Below are positions 37,276 through 46,438 of a stretch of 64,000 bases of DNA, one piece after another (within the stretch, counting starts at the first letter, position 1; each line of letters opens with the position of its first letter). Source of the DNA: Bradyrhizobium sp. KBS0727 (GTDB lineage Bacteria; Pseudomonadota; Alphaproteobacteria; Rhizobiales; Xanthobacteraceae); the NCBI RefSeq assembly GCF_005937885.2, contig NZ_CP042176.1:4955501-5019500 (forward strand), read 5' to 3'. A program made the translations under genes and the position numbers. Under the pieces are notes generated by a model. It had not been told where the DNA came from. It saw nothing but the letters and a program-made list of their open reading frames with translations, and ran no database searches.

Positions 37276-38306
37276 GACGAGGGCCTCCCGTCAGTCCTGA
37301 CAATTCTGACCTTCTGCTGGTGCTCGCCACCGAGCCGCAGTTCTGCGGCTGCAAACAGCCGATCTACGATCAACACATTGCCGTAGGCGCGATAGTTGAC
37401 GAGTTGGGTCTTGCCGTCAGGGCCGATGACGAAGAGTGGCGGCATCTCGCCCTGGACGATCCCTTGCGGGAATTCGACATAGACTTTGCGTCCATCATCA
37501 TACGCGGCAAGCGGGCGCCAGGGTGGGCTATCCCCTTCAATTGCGTAACGAAAGACACGATGGGGCGAATCGGGAAGAACGGGTCTTAGCGTGGCCGATC
37601 GCGATCGTTCGCGAACGGTTTCCGGATAGTACCAGGCAACGGAGGGCATGTATGGCTGCTCGCGGGAGCGGAGCTCGATGAGGTACGTGCGCCGGTCGGT
37701 ATTGACGACAAGGTTGGTTTCGATCGAAGCGCGGGTCGGCTTCACCATGATATGGACGCGCCGCGTGTCGCCACTACCGCTCTCGGTATCGCCCACCACC
37801 CAGCGCACGGTGTCTCCGGCCGCGATTGGACCTGATCCCGTCAATTGCTCTCCCTCTTCGAGCGCAATATCCGTGATCTGTCCGGGAGCGGCGTAAACCT
37901 GGTAGAGCGCACCCGGGCTGTAAGCATAAATTTGCGCCGCGTTGAAGTATCCTCTCTTGCGCGGCTCAACTCGCGCAGCGCTGTTTGCAGTCTCAACTCG
38001 GCTCACAGGTTCGGCGTCTTCCTTCCCACCCGGCTTGCCGCCCAGAACAGGTTTCCAGAGCGGTGGAACGTGAAGCGGCTGCAGTCTGTCGTCGACCGGC
38101 ATCGGAGGCGCCGGCAATGGCGGGACTTCGGTGTCATAACTGATCTCTGGCGGAATGTAGGTCGCGCACCCTCCGAGAGCCGACGTACATAGAAGAAGGG
38201 CGGACAAGAGCGACCGCTTCGAGGCCAAGAACTTGAACCAACTCGATTTGAGCCAACGTTGCTGGATGGGATGTTTCGAAAAAGCGTCAAGCGTCGATTT
38301 GCTCAC
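37272..38306 (-). CDS. trbG: TrbG (VirB9-like) conjugal transfer lipoprotein
   Basis: A 344-aa outer-membrane-complex component. A lipobox (TSALGGC, Cys47) marks lipoprotein processing; a long basic N-terminus precedes it. The VirB9 domain shows YSPGALYQVYAAPGQITDIA, HIMVKPTRASIETNLVVNTD and a C-terminal block ending VIGPDGKTQLVNYR. The gene starts with GTG 38306 overlapping the stop of the trbB'-'trbF fusion ORF. Intact. Confidence 0.93.
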   Translation of the reverse strand: MSKSTLDAFSKHPIQQRWLKSSWFKFLASKRSLLSALLLCTSALGGCATYIPPEISYDTEVPPLPAPPMPVDDRLQPLHVPPLWKPVLGGKPGGKEDAEPVSRVETANSAARVEPRKRGYFNAAQIYAYSPGALYQVYAAPGQITDIALEEGEQLTGSGPIAAGDTVRWVVGDTESGSGDTRRVHIMVKPTRASIETNLVVNTDRRTYLIELRSREQPYMPSVAWYYPETVRERSRSATLRPVLPDSPHRVFRYAIEGDSPPWRPLAAYDDGRKVYVEFPQGIVQGEMPPLFVIGPDGKTQLVNYRAYGNVLIVDRLFAAAELRLGGEHQQKVRIVRTDGRPSS

Positions 38307-38830
38307 TGACCCAACTCCTTTGACCAGTTGACGGCGCGGACGTAGACGCCAAGGGGATCCGACGTCATGGTTCCCGCGGCGACGTAGTCGTCGAGTGTGA
38401 ACACGGCGACCGCGGGCTTGCGGATAGCGAAGGCAGGAGCTGCAACGACGGGAGGCAAGAGACCTTCGAAACGCTCTCCGGTCCCGGGTAGTTCGGCCGA
38501 GACGCGTGGTGAGCCAGCATGCACCTCCGCGCCGACGTGGTGCGCTACCAGACGAACGATGCGCTCGCTGTCCGCTGCCGACAGGGTTTCGCCGGTATCA
38601 ATGAGGCCACTCGACAGCCGGTCAATCCACAACCGTCCATCTGGATTGAGCATGACCTCGATGATCGATTCATCTTCGAGGTAGCTCGCGATCGCCGTAC
38701 CCAGTGCGCTACGCAGCATTCGCGCACCGCGCGAATTTGCCTCCGATTGAAAGGAATGGATTACCACCGTCGTCCCCACCGAATGAGGACGTCTTAGACC
38801 GTCCTCAGATGCGATGATTAGAGAACTCAC
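38303..38830 (-). pseudogene. trbB: trbB'-'trbF fusion left by an internal deletion of the trb operon
   Basis: The 175-aa frame begins as TrbB, the VirB11-like ATPase: [58 protein letters not shown] and [20 protein letters not shown]. It then jumps to DPLGVYVRAVNWSKELGQ, which is the C-terminal end of TrbF (VirB8-like). The Walker A/B half of TrbB is missing, as are trbC, D, E, J, L and nearly all of trbF, which normally lie between these two points. The junction is close to codon 155. The remaining protein cannot hydrolyse ATP. The open frame is kept, so a translated fusion product is possible. Confidence 0.88.
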
Positions 38831-38994
38831 CGACCACTTGGCGCAACAAGCGCTTGCAGAGATCGTAGACCGGCGTAGAAAAAGAAAGACTGCGAACGGA
38901 ATTTTGACGTCTACCGGATCGCATTAGTTCGGTGGCGATGAATATTGATCAGTGCTGGTCGCGAAGAACGACCGGTAAAGTTGCGGGTCGCTAC

Positions 38995-40428
38995 TCACCA
39001 CTCCGCATCGTCATCCGCGGGCATCAGTACGACCGTTTGCTCGTACGAAATGTCGGGTTCGACTACGTCGGAAACGCTTACCGGCATGAATAGTGGAATT
39101 GAACCAATCCACCCGGTGAAGTATCGGAGCCAAGGTAGCGCGAACCAGACCAACGCCGCGATCTGCACTGCTACGTTAAGACCGAACGCGACTTGATAGG
39201 CCAGGATGGACCTATGGCCATCCTCCGTGGACCACTTCTCCAGAATCAGACCTGTCGCGTATTGGGCCAGAAATGCCCAACCGAAGTGCAAAACGTTCAA
39301 GGCGCCGTTGGCACGACCGGCAAGCTCTGGCGAAAAGTAGTCAGCTATGACCGCGAAGCTGACCACAGTTGCCGCTCCGGCAATTGCTACAACGGACCAT
39401 AGCCAAATGGACGGCAAAGGCACGCGCAGGATCAAGGCAAGCTCGGCTGCGATGAACAGCACCGCGACAACAGCCAATATTGTCTCCGCCCCGAATCCTC
39501 TTCGTCTGATGCAATGGACCGTCGTACCGAACAACCAGGCACCGGCGCTTAGTACGATCGACATGATGAACAGCTGTCCGACGAGACTCGCGCGATCAAG
39601 TCCCTCCACGTCCGTCAGCCACGGCGAAGCCCACAATCCCTGCAGAGACCAGGCCGACCCCACGCAAGTCGCTGACAACGGGGAAATTCGCCAGAAACGC
39701 CTATCGCCAAAAACTGAATTAAGGGTGACGGGGATTGATGCTGTTGAAGGGATGATGACGCGCTCAGGAACCACGAAATAGATGAGCACGGCCGTGGCAC
39801 CGGTCGTGGCCGCCAGGATTTCAAAGAGCTGTTGCCATCCCATCCAGGCGAGTAGGTGCTCGGCGGGAGCCGTGGCGGTCACCGCTCCTAGCGACCCCAG
39901 CATGATCATGTAGCCGTTCAGCAAGGCCACTCGTTCCCTGGGAAACCAGAGAACGATGGACTTCAGTCCGGCCGTCAGCGCCGCCGCCACGCCAAGCCCG
40001 ATCATTGCACGCGCGATCAAAAGTGACAGCAATCCGGTAGAAATCGAGAACAATCCAGCGCCCGCCGCGGCGATCAGGAGCAATGCACTCTGGACGCGGC
40101 GCGGGCCAAAGCGGTCCAACAATATGCCGACGGGGATCTGGGCCGCCGCGAAGACCAGGAAATAGACTGACGTAAGCAACCCGAGGTCTGCAGTACCCAA
40201 CCCGGTATCCGAACTGAGACGACCAGAGATCAGAGCGTTGATCGTTCGGAACAGATATGAAAGATAGTATCCGGCAGCAAACGGAAGGAAAACGCACGCC
40301 ATGAGCTGCCAGGACTCTGCCTTTCGCTCCCTCGATATGCGCCCATTTCTCGCCGCGAGAGGATCCGGTGCCCACTCACTGACTCGATTAGCAGAACGGG
40401 TTTTGTAACCTGGTGCGAAAGTTACCAT
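38995..40428 (-). CDS. MFS transporter
   Basis: A 477-aa carrier with about twelve hydrophobic segments: FRTINALISGRLSSDTGLGT, GILLDRFGPRRVQSALLL and GVAAALTAGLKSIVLWFPRE match nitrate/nitrite- and sugar-phosphate-like MFS members (NarK-like start). The first 42 residues are polar and overlap the end of the preceding RHH gene by 41 bp; Met43 (40302) just before the first helix is an alternative start. It lies inside the disrupted trb region and is not a normal trb component. Substrate unknown. Confidence 0.82.
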   Translation of the reverse strand: MVTFAPGYKTRSANRVSEWAPDPLAARNGRISRERKAESWQLMACVFLPFAAGYYLSYLFRTINALISGRLSSDTGLGTADLGLLTSVYFLVFAAAQIPVGILLDRFGPRRVQSALLLIAAAGAGLFSISTGLLSLLIARAMIGLGVAAALTAGLKSIVLWFPRERVALLNGYMIMLGSLGAVTATAPAEHLLAWMGWQQLFEILAATTGATAVLIYFVVPERVIIPSTASIPVTLNSVFGDRRFWRISPLSATCVGSAWSLQGLWASPWLTDVEGLDRASLVGQLFIMSIVLSAGAWLFGTTVHCIRRRGFGAETILAVVAVLFIAAELALILRVPLPSIWLWSVVAIAGAATVVSFAVIADYFSPELAGRANGALNVLHFGWAFLAQYATGLILEKWSTEDGHRSILAYQVAFGLNVAVQIAALVWFALPWLRYFTGWIGSIPLFMPVSVSDVVEPDISYEQTVVLMPADDDAEW

Positions 40429-40945
40429 TGCCGTCGCCCTCCTGGGCGACAGCGGCTAGCTCGGGCTCGGCTTTTACGACGGCTGCAGCGTCTTGGTCTG
40501 GCTTAGACACGGCGGAAGTGGTGCAGATTTCAACGTCATCTCCGGAGCTATCGCGTCCGGTCGTACTGAGTCGATTAATCGTCTCCTGTAAGAGCGGTTG
40601 ATCCTGCGCGGCTCGTCTGCCCACCTGCTCGGCAAACACTTCAAACCGTGCGAAGCCGATCTGGCATGCGGCCCGCTGCTCTGATTGAGCCAAGGGTGGC
40701 GAAACTGTGAGATGATATCGGACATGCAGTGCGGCAACTTCACTCACAATCTTCAGGTTATGTTCAACCCGATTGAGTTGGTTCTCGATCGAATTGAGGC
40801 GCTTCAATAGCGGGTCTTCGTCGACGGAACCGCCATTCAGGCATAGAAAACGATCAAGCGCCTGCTCTACGATTTGGGCGTTATGTACTCCCTTGAGGCG
40901 GGAAAAAGCCTCCAGCCGCTCGGTCAGCTCAATTGAAATCTGCAT
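40388..40945 (-). CDS. Second ribbon-helix-helix (CopG-like) protein, diverged paralogue
   Basis: This 185-aa protein starts with an RHH-like segment (ISIELTERLEAFSRLKGV, IVEQALDRFL) and a coiled-coil stretch (LLKRLNSIENQLNRVEHNLK). Its region VRYHLTVSPPLAQSEQRAAC and FEVFAEQVGRRAAQ aligns with IRFWLTITPPLPNDAQAVAQ and FEGFVEALGRRLQK of the RHH protein at 41950-42378, so the two are homologous. The C-terminus is extended and acidic. Such proteins are thought to repress conjugation genes. It is coupled to the MFS gene by overlap. Confidence 0.7.
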   Translation of the reverse strand: MQISIELTERLEAFSRLKGVHNAQIVEQALDRFLCLNGGSVDEDPLLKRLNSIENQLNRVEHNLKIVSEVAALHVRYHLTVSPPLAQSEQRAACQIGFARFEVFAEQVGRRAAQDQPLLQETINRLSTTGRDSSGDDVEICTTSAVSKPDQDAAAVVKAEPELAAVAQEGDGNGNFRTRLQNPFC

Positions 40946-41040
40946 GCCGCCTTCTCTTGCTCGCTCTGCTCGTTCCGAGCCGATAGCGCACCCAGCTTTC
41001 GTCGGCTTGGCTAAATTGCTGCGGTCGTAGGCTGGCGTAG

Positions 41041-41217
41041 AAAACGGAGGAGGACTGGCATGAGATTGCCGAGCTGGTAAAGGCTAGCGGGGTTTCGACC
41101 TGGCACCCTGAAGATGTCGTCAGACTTAAGCGCGGAATGCCCGCAAAGATCAGCTACATGTTTGTCCAAAAGCGGCTTGAGCGGCTCGACGTTGTCGAGC
41201 GTGGGAAGCGGCAATAA
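41041..41217 (+). pseudogene. Start-less fragment of an unknown protein
   Basis: A 58-codon open stretch after a stop at 41038 reads EDWHEIAELVKASGVSTWHP, then DVVRLKRGMPAKISYMFVQK and RLERLDVVERGKRQ. It has clear protein-like composition but no start codon at its head. The family was not recognised. It sits just before the Fic remnant and seems part of the same decayed insert. Confidence 0.4.
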
Positions 41218-41298
41218 AAGCGGCAAAGAAAGCGGCGACGGCTTTATAAAACTATTGATATTGTTATATATTTTGGCAGAAATGAAAGCGGCAAAAAA

Positions 41299-41460
41299 AT
41301 GGACGTATCCGCAATGGAACTCCTCCTGCCAGATGATCGGCAGGAACTCGAAGATTTGGCTACGGACCTAGTGGCCAAAACCAACACGCTGGCTGGACGC
41401 CTACACCCTGTTATGCAGGCTTCGGTAGGCGACCTCGTGTGTTCAATGAACTGCTATTAG
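41299..41460 (+). pseudogene. Fic-family protein, N-terminal remnant
   Basis: A 53-aa frame with LLLPDDRQELEDLATDLVAK and LHPVMQASVGDLVCSMNCY before a stop. This is the conserved N-terminal helix pair of bacterial Fic (AMP-transferase) proteins, where CYY is followed by SNxIEGN-type sequence. Here the chain ends after CY and the catalytic HPFxxGNGR part is missing. The truncated protein cannot be active. Confidence 0.65.
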
Positions 41461-41870
41461 CCTCGCCAAAAAAACGCTCAATGTGTTGTTAGGTGAAGAT
41501 ACGCCGACCTGGACTGTGCCTTTACGGAGTGCTTGGTCACGTTTCGTAACCGGCCTGATATTTCGAAATCCAGAGCGCGTTAGGGAAACCAGGAAGTCTT
41601 TTGGCTTCGTGACTACGACAACCGCGTGGACGAGTACAATCGCGCGAAGAAGCCTAGCGAGCCTGGTCACGTCGATTACATCGCATCATCCTCGGAACGG
41701 GTTGGTCTGAAGCCGAATCAATGAGCTGGAGTGGTGGACAATTGATGTTACCAAGGTCGGGCGCAAGCTGCTTACGTCAGACAGACCCGTCATCCTCGAA
41801 CATGGACTTGCCCGCCCACACTCTCACCTTTTGCTACCGACCGCGTGGACACCGGCCTCGTAGATTGTCG
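41461..41870 (+). pseudogene. DUF4238 protein remnant, frameshifted
   Basis: Open stretches in three frames give VPLRSAWSRFVTGLIFRNPE, then a shift to VFWLRDYDNRVDEYNRAKKP, then after a stop near 41722 WWTIDVTKVGRKLLTSDRPV. The R-S-A-W-x-R-F block and the TSDRPV block in this order are characteristic of DUF4238 proteins of unknown function. The N-terminus is absent and at least two disruptions occurred. Confidence 0.6.
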
Positions 41871-41949
41871 TAGGCAAAGAAAGAAACGGCCAGGTGGCTG
41901 GACAGAGCGCACGTTTCTCGACGGCAAGCTCGATGTAAAGAACAGTGTT

Positions 41950-42378
41950 TCAACTACCGGGTTCGTCGACCTTCGTATGGATGATATCGTGGGGAATCTC
42001 CCGCAGAAAGCTCTGGCCCTTTTGCAAACGGCGGCCCAGCGCTTCGACAAATCCTTCAAAGCGCTCCCGCCCCTTGAGTTGCGCGACCGCCTGCGCGTCG
42101 TTCGGCAACGGTGGCGTAATCGTCAACCAGAAGCGAATGAAGAGAGCCAGGGTTTCAGCCGACAAGCCGACGTCTCGTTCCAGCCTCTGCATCTGACGCG
42201 ATAGCCGGTCGAGGCGACGGGTAAATGCTGCCTCCTGCCTGTCCGCTCCGTCCGGTGACAGAAATGAAGCGACTGCCGCTTCCACGATCGCAGACCGGGA
42301 AAGCCTCTTGCGATCGGCAAGGTCTGTGATCTGCTTTAGAAGCTCGGGCGGGAAATACACGTTCATCCGGTCGCGCAT
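41950..42378 (-). CDS. Ribbon-helix-helix (CopG-like) protein of the trb/tra operon
   Basis: A 142-aa protein: MNVYFPPELLKQITDLADRK and LSRSAIVEAAVASFLSPDGA form the RHH DNA-binding unit; a coiled coil follows (RRLDRLSRQMQRLERDVGLS) and then IRFWLTITPPLPNDAQAVAQ. In intact ICEs this gene sits between traG and trbB and is thought to be a repressor. Here it follows traG by 6 bp, but trbB is displaced by about 3 kb of foreign DNA. Confidence 0.85.
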   Translation of the reverse strand: MRDRMNVYFPPELLKQITDLADRKRLSRSAIVEAAVASFLSPDGADRQEAAFTRRLDRLSRQMQRLERDVGLSAETLALFIRFWLTITPPLPNDAQAVAQLKGRERFEGFVEALGRRLQKGQSFLREIPHDIIHTKVDEPGS

Positions 42379-42384
42379 GTTGCC

Positions 42385-44412
42385 TCACAGTTCCATACCG
42401 TCATTCGGGTCCATGGCGGCCTGACTGGCGACGCCGCGCATTTGCTGACGAAGAAATCGAGACTGGCGGACCGCGTCCTCATCGTCGTCAAGAACGACCG
42501 CAAATTCTTCTGTAGGCGTCGGCTCGATCGCCTCCTTGACGATGGCGAGATGATCGGGGAGTTCGGGCTCACGGCGAAGACCGCTGTTGGCCGTGTCTTC
42601 TCCTGCTTGCTCCGCTCGGTCGGTTGGAAGCGCCGCCGGCATGAGCGTTCCAAGAGTAGACCATCCATCGGTGCGCGATGACCGGCCGGAGGCCGCAGGA
42701 TCGGGCGGCGGCAAGACCCGCTCGCTAAACCGCCGATCCTCGTAGTAGCGAACCTTCTTCGCTCGGATCGGCGGCGTGCCCGCCACCATGACGATTTCCT
42801 CTCCGGGCGGAAGCTGCATGACCTCACCTGGGGTAAGCAGCGGCCTCGCGGTTTCCTGCCGCGAGACCATCAGGTGCCCGAGCCAGGGGTTCAACCTGTG
42901 CCCGGCATAGTTCTTCATCGCTCGCATCTCGGTCGCCGTACCGAGCGCGTCGGACACCCGCTTGGCGGTCCGCTCGTCATTGGTCGCAAAGCTGACGCGA
43001 ACGTGGCAATTATCGAGAATTGCATTGTTGGGCCCATAGGCCTTCTCGATCTGATTGAGGGACTGCGCGATCAGGAAGCCCTTGATCCCATAACCCGCCA
43101 TGAACGCGAGCGCTGACTCGAAGAAATCGAGACGCCCCAGCGCCGGGAACTCGTCGAGCATCATCAGGACACGGTGACGACGGTCGCTCGCGTGCAAATC
43201 CTCCGTCAAGCGCCGGCCGATCTGGTTCAGTACAAGACGGATCAACGGTTTGGTCCGTGAGATGTCGGAAGGTGGCACCACGAGATACAGTGTCGTCGGT
43301 CTGACATCGGCGGTCAGGTCTGCGATCCGCCAGTCGCAATGGCGCGTCACCCGGGCCACTACGGGATCGCGGTAAAGGCCGAGAAACGACATAGCGGTGG
43401 ATAGGACGCCAGAGCGTTCATTCTCGGATTTGTTGAGAAGTTCACGCGCCGTTGAGGCTACGACGGGATGGGCGCCCCACTCGCCGAGGTGCGATGTAGT
43501 CATCATCGCCTTCAACGTCACCTCAATCGGCCGCTTCGGATCGGACAGGAAGGCGGCGACGCCGGCCAAGGTCTTGTCCGCCTCCGCATAGAGGACGTGG
43601 AGGATGGCGCCGACCAAGAGCGAATGACTGGTCTTCTCCCAATGGTTCCGCCTATCGAGGGAACCTTCGGGGTCGACTAGGACGTCGGCGACATTCTGGA
43701 CGTCACGCACCTCCCACTCCCCGCGCCGGACCTCGAGCAGCGGATTGTAGGCCGACGACTTTGGGTTGGTTGGGTCGAACAAGAGGACGCGGCCATGCCG
43801 TGAACGGAAGCCGGCTGTCAGTTGCCAGTTCTCACCCTTGATGTCGTGAACGATGGCCGAACCAGGCCACGCGAGAAGCGAGGGGACGACGAGGCCGACA
43901 CCCTTGCCGGACCGGGTGGGCGCGAAACACAACACGTGCTCCGGTCCGTCATGTCGAAGGTAGTTGCGGTCAAGCTTGCCCAGCACCACGCCATCCAGAC
44001 CGAGAAGTCCAGCCGCTTGAACCTCCCGTTCATCGGCCCAGCGCGCCGAGCCATAGGTCTCGACATTCTTGGCCTCGCGCGCCCGCCAGACCGACATGCC
44101 GATCGCCACCGCAATTGAAACGAAGGTCCCCGACGCAGCAATGAAGGCGCCCTCGACAAAGACCTGCGGCGCATAGGCGTCGTAGACGAGCCACCACCAG
44201 AAGAAGATTGGCGGGTAATAGACCTTCCAGCCCGACAATTCGAACCAAGGGCGTCCGAGCTCCGGCTGGTAGGCGAGCCGCCAGGCCGTCCACTCGGTCG
44301 CTCCCCAGATGGCGAGCAAAACGATCAGGCCGACAACGATCACCTGTCCCCAGAGGATTTTGGTTCCGGACATCCCAAACGTCCTTCGTGCAATTGAATT
44401 TGGCGAGTTCAA
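42385..44412 (-). CDS. traG: TraG (VirD4-like) type IV coupling protein
   Basis: A 675-aa inner-membrane ATPase that brings the relaxase-DNA complex to the secretion channel. Membrane segments lie near residues 21-38, 66-80 and 84-106; Walker A is FAPTRSGKGVGLVVPSLL (about 163-180) and Walker B is VLMMLDEFPALGRLDF. The full length is kept and no stops are seen, in contrast to the trb genes. Two bp separate it from the relaxase stop region upstream. Confidence 0.94.
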   Translation of the reverse strand: MNSPNSIARRTFGMSGTKILWGQVIVVGLIVLLAIWGATEWTAWRLAYQPELGRPWFELSGWKVYYPPIFFWWWLVYDAYAPQVFVEGAFIAASGTFVSIAVAIGMSVWRAREAKNVETYGSARWADEREVQAAGLLGLDGVVLGKLDRNYLRHDGPEHVLCFAPTRSGKGVGLVVPSLLAWPGSAIVHDIKGENWQLTAGFRSRHGRVLLFDPTNPKSSAYNPLLEVRRGEWEVRDVQNVADVLVDPEGSLDRRNHWEKTSHSLLVGAILHVLYAEADKTLAGVAAFLSDPKRPIEVTLKAMMTTSHLGEWGAHPVVASTARELLNKSENERSGVLSTAMSFLGLYRDPVVARVTRHCDWRIADLTADVRPTTLYLVVPPSDISRTKPLIRLVLNQIGRRLTEDLHASDRRHRVLMMLDEFPALGRLDFFESALAFMAGYGIKGFLIAQSLNQIEKAYGPNNAILDNCHVRVSFATNDERTAKRVSDALGTATEMRAMKNYAGHRLNPWLGHLMVSRQETARPLLTPGEVMQLPPGEEIVMVAGTPPIRAKKVRYYEDRRFSERVLPPPDPAASGRSSRTDGWSTLGTLMPAALPTDRAEQAGEDTANSGLRREPELPDHLAIVKEAIEPTPTEEFAVVLDDDEDAVRQSRFLRQQMRGVASQAAMDPNDGMEL

Positions 44413-44413
44413 G

Positions 44414-46177
44414 CTAGAGGCCTAGGTCGCGCTTGCGACCAAAACCCCATTCAATGCCGCCGCCGTCCTTCACGACGCCGGTGACGTGCTGGCCAAGCTT
44501 CTTTTCGAGCTCGGGAGACCAGGGCACGAGCTGGAAGCCAAGTCCGCCATCGATCATGGCGAAACGCCCCGACGCCAGCGTCAGCCGCTGGCGATACGTG
44601 CCTGCCACGTGCTCGCCGGAAGCGGCCTTCACGTGAGGCAGACCGGTGTCGGCCGAGACTCTTGCTGCCACCTCGTCCAGTTCGCGTCGGCGCAGCGTGT
44701 TCAGGAGGTCGCGTTGCAGGATAATGCGTTGGCCCTGCCGCCGCGCCAGACCTTCCTGGATCAGATGCTCGGTCCGGGCTTCCATGGCGTCGCGGGTCTC
44801 GCGACCGAATCCCCCCATGGCGAGTGGCATAGGGTCCCGCTCGACCAGGCGGTGGTCGAGCCAGGTCGCACCTCTCGCGGTGACCTGCGCACTGAGATCG
44901 AGATCGGAACGGGTCGCAAGCATCACGGTGGGGCTCGGCTCACCGGCTTGATCGAAGCGTCGCACTTCGACGATCCCGCCGGCCTGCGGTACATGTTCGA
45001 AGGCCTCGATCCCCCGGAAGCGGACGTGGTGCGCGCGTCCATCTGTTCCGTCGATCACGGCGTAGGCCTCGCCAGTCAGTTCGTCATGCAGTCCCCGATC
45101 AATCAAGCGTCCGACGATCCGGGATGTCGGCGGTCCACCTTCGATGACGTAGTCGGAAACGCCGCGCGCTTCCCCGCGCTCCGTGAAAGCGCGGCGCATG
45201 GTCATGATGATTTCGCCGCGCATGCCGAGGTCGCGGAGATTACGCTCAGTCTCTAGCCCGACCATCCACTCCCCTGGCGCAGCTGGTGCGGCAAGGCCCA
45301 TCTTCTCCAGGTGCTGGAGCCGACCAACCATCAGGCGCCGGGTCTCGGGATCCGAACTGCCCGAATGATCGGGGCGAAGATCGATATAGCCGGTTTCATC
45401 AGCTGCCAGCCGGATCTCATGATCGAGCCGCGTCCATCGCTCTGCCGTGACTTCCCTTTCCAACGAATTGCGGATCTCATGCTCTGGTTTGGGACCCAGT
45501 TCGATGGCGGCCAGGTCCTCAGCGCGGGAACGCAGGCCCCGGCTGATGTAGTCGCGGGAGATCACGAGATCGGCCCCTTCCTCATCGATTCCCCGAACGA
45601 GAAGATGGATGTGAGGGTTGTCCGTGTTCCAGTGATCGACAGCTACCCAATCGAGCCGCGTGCCGAGGTCGATCTCCATCTGCCTGGCCAGGTCGCGGGT
45701 GAAAGCCCTGAGGTCGGTCATCTCGGCGGCCTCCTCGGGCGAGACGATGAACCGGAAATGATGCCGGTCGTCCTGGCACCGTTCCGCGAAAGCCGCACCG
45801 TCGGCACGGTCACCGCCGGCATCGAACATCTCGGCCCGCTCGCCGCTCCGGGTCACGCCATCGCGCTTCAGGTATGAAAGATGAGCCGTCAATGGTGCTG
45901 AACGGAAAGCTCGCCCTTTATGACGAACCACGCGCACCTTCACCACCACGCGCCGTATGGTGCTGAACAACCGGCTGCGGCCAAAGGCGAGCCGGCCACG
46001 GCCGAACGTCGAGCGCCCGTAGACCGCGGAACGCTTGCCAGCCGCAGCTTGACCCGAGGTATGTCCAGCTTTCTTCGCGGCACGCAGCACCTGGTTGATG
46101 AAGCTCATCGGTTTCGGCGCGCGGGTGTTGCGAATGCGCCCGGGTCGAATACGCAGATCGCTGTCGCCCACCGTCAT
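44414..46177 (-). CDS. Relaxase (VirD2-like, DUF3363-type)
   Basis: A 587-aa relaxase that nicks the origin of transfer and pilots the strand. The N-terminal domain carries SAPLTAHLSYLKRDGVTRSG, RHHFRFIVSPEEAAEM, a Thr-rich helix and the metal-binding WNTDNPHIHLLVRG (His-x-His). The C-terminal DUF3363 part includes YAVIDGTDGRAHHVRF and ATWLDHRLVERD. The N-terminus DLRIRPGRIRN matches the family start. traG follows after 2 bp, so the two are co-transcribed. Appears intact. Confidence 0.92.
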   Translation of the reverse strand: MTVGDSDLRIRPGRIRNTRAPKPMSFINQVLRAAKKAGHTSGQAAAGKRSAVYGRSTFGRGRLAFGRSRLFSTIRRVVVKVRVVRHKGRAFRSAPLTAHLSYLKRDGVTRSGERAEMFDAGGDRADGAAFAERCQDDRHHFRFIVSPEEAAEMTDLRAFTRDLARQMEIDLGTRLDWVAVDHWNTDNPHIHLLVRGIDEEGADLVISRDYISRGLRSRAEDLAAIELGPKPEHEIRNSLEREVTAERWTRLDHEIRLAADETGYIDLRPDHSGSSDPETRRLMVGRLQHLEKMGLAAPAAPGEWMVGLETERNLRDLGMRGEIIMTMRRAFTERGEARGVSDYVIEGGPPTSRIVGRLIDRGLHDELTGEAYAVIDGTDGRAHHVRFRGIEAFEHVPQAGGIVEVRRFDQAGEPSPTVMLATRSDLDLSAQVTARGATWLDHRLVERDPMPLAMGGFGRETRDAMEARTEHLIQEGLARRQGQRIILQRDLLNTLRRRELDEVAARVSADTGLPHVKAASGEHVAGTYRQRLTLASGRFAMIDGGLGFQLVPWSPELEKKLGQHVTGVVKDGGGIEWGFGRKRDLGL

Positions 46178-46438
46178 GACCGGGCCTCAAGAGGCGCGAG
46201 AGCACCTACAGTGCCGAAAATGTCCTTGATTGCATCGCTCAAAATACATGGCGCGGCACCCGCCCCGACCGACCGGCACGCCAGAGCCCAAGCCATGCCA
46301 ATGACTTGCGGTTCGACCGGCGAGCCCCTTTTATCTCGCCGCCCTACTGTCGTGTTGTAAGCGTCCGAGTCCTGCACCACTCTTCGATAGTGTGTTCTCG
46401 TTCCATTTCGAGTTCTCTGCTGCATTGGAGAATCTCCG

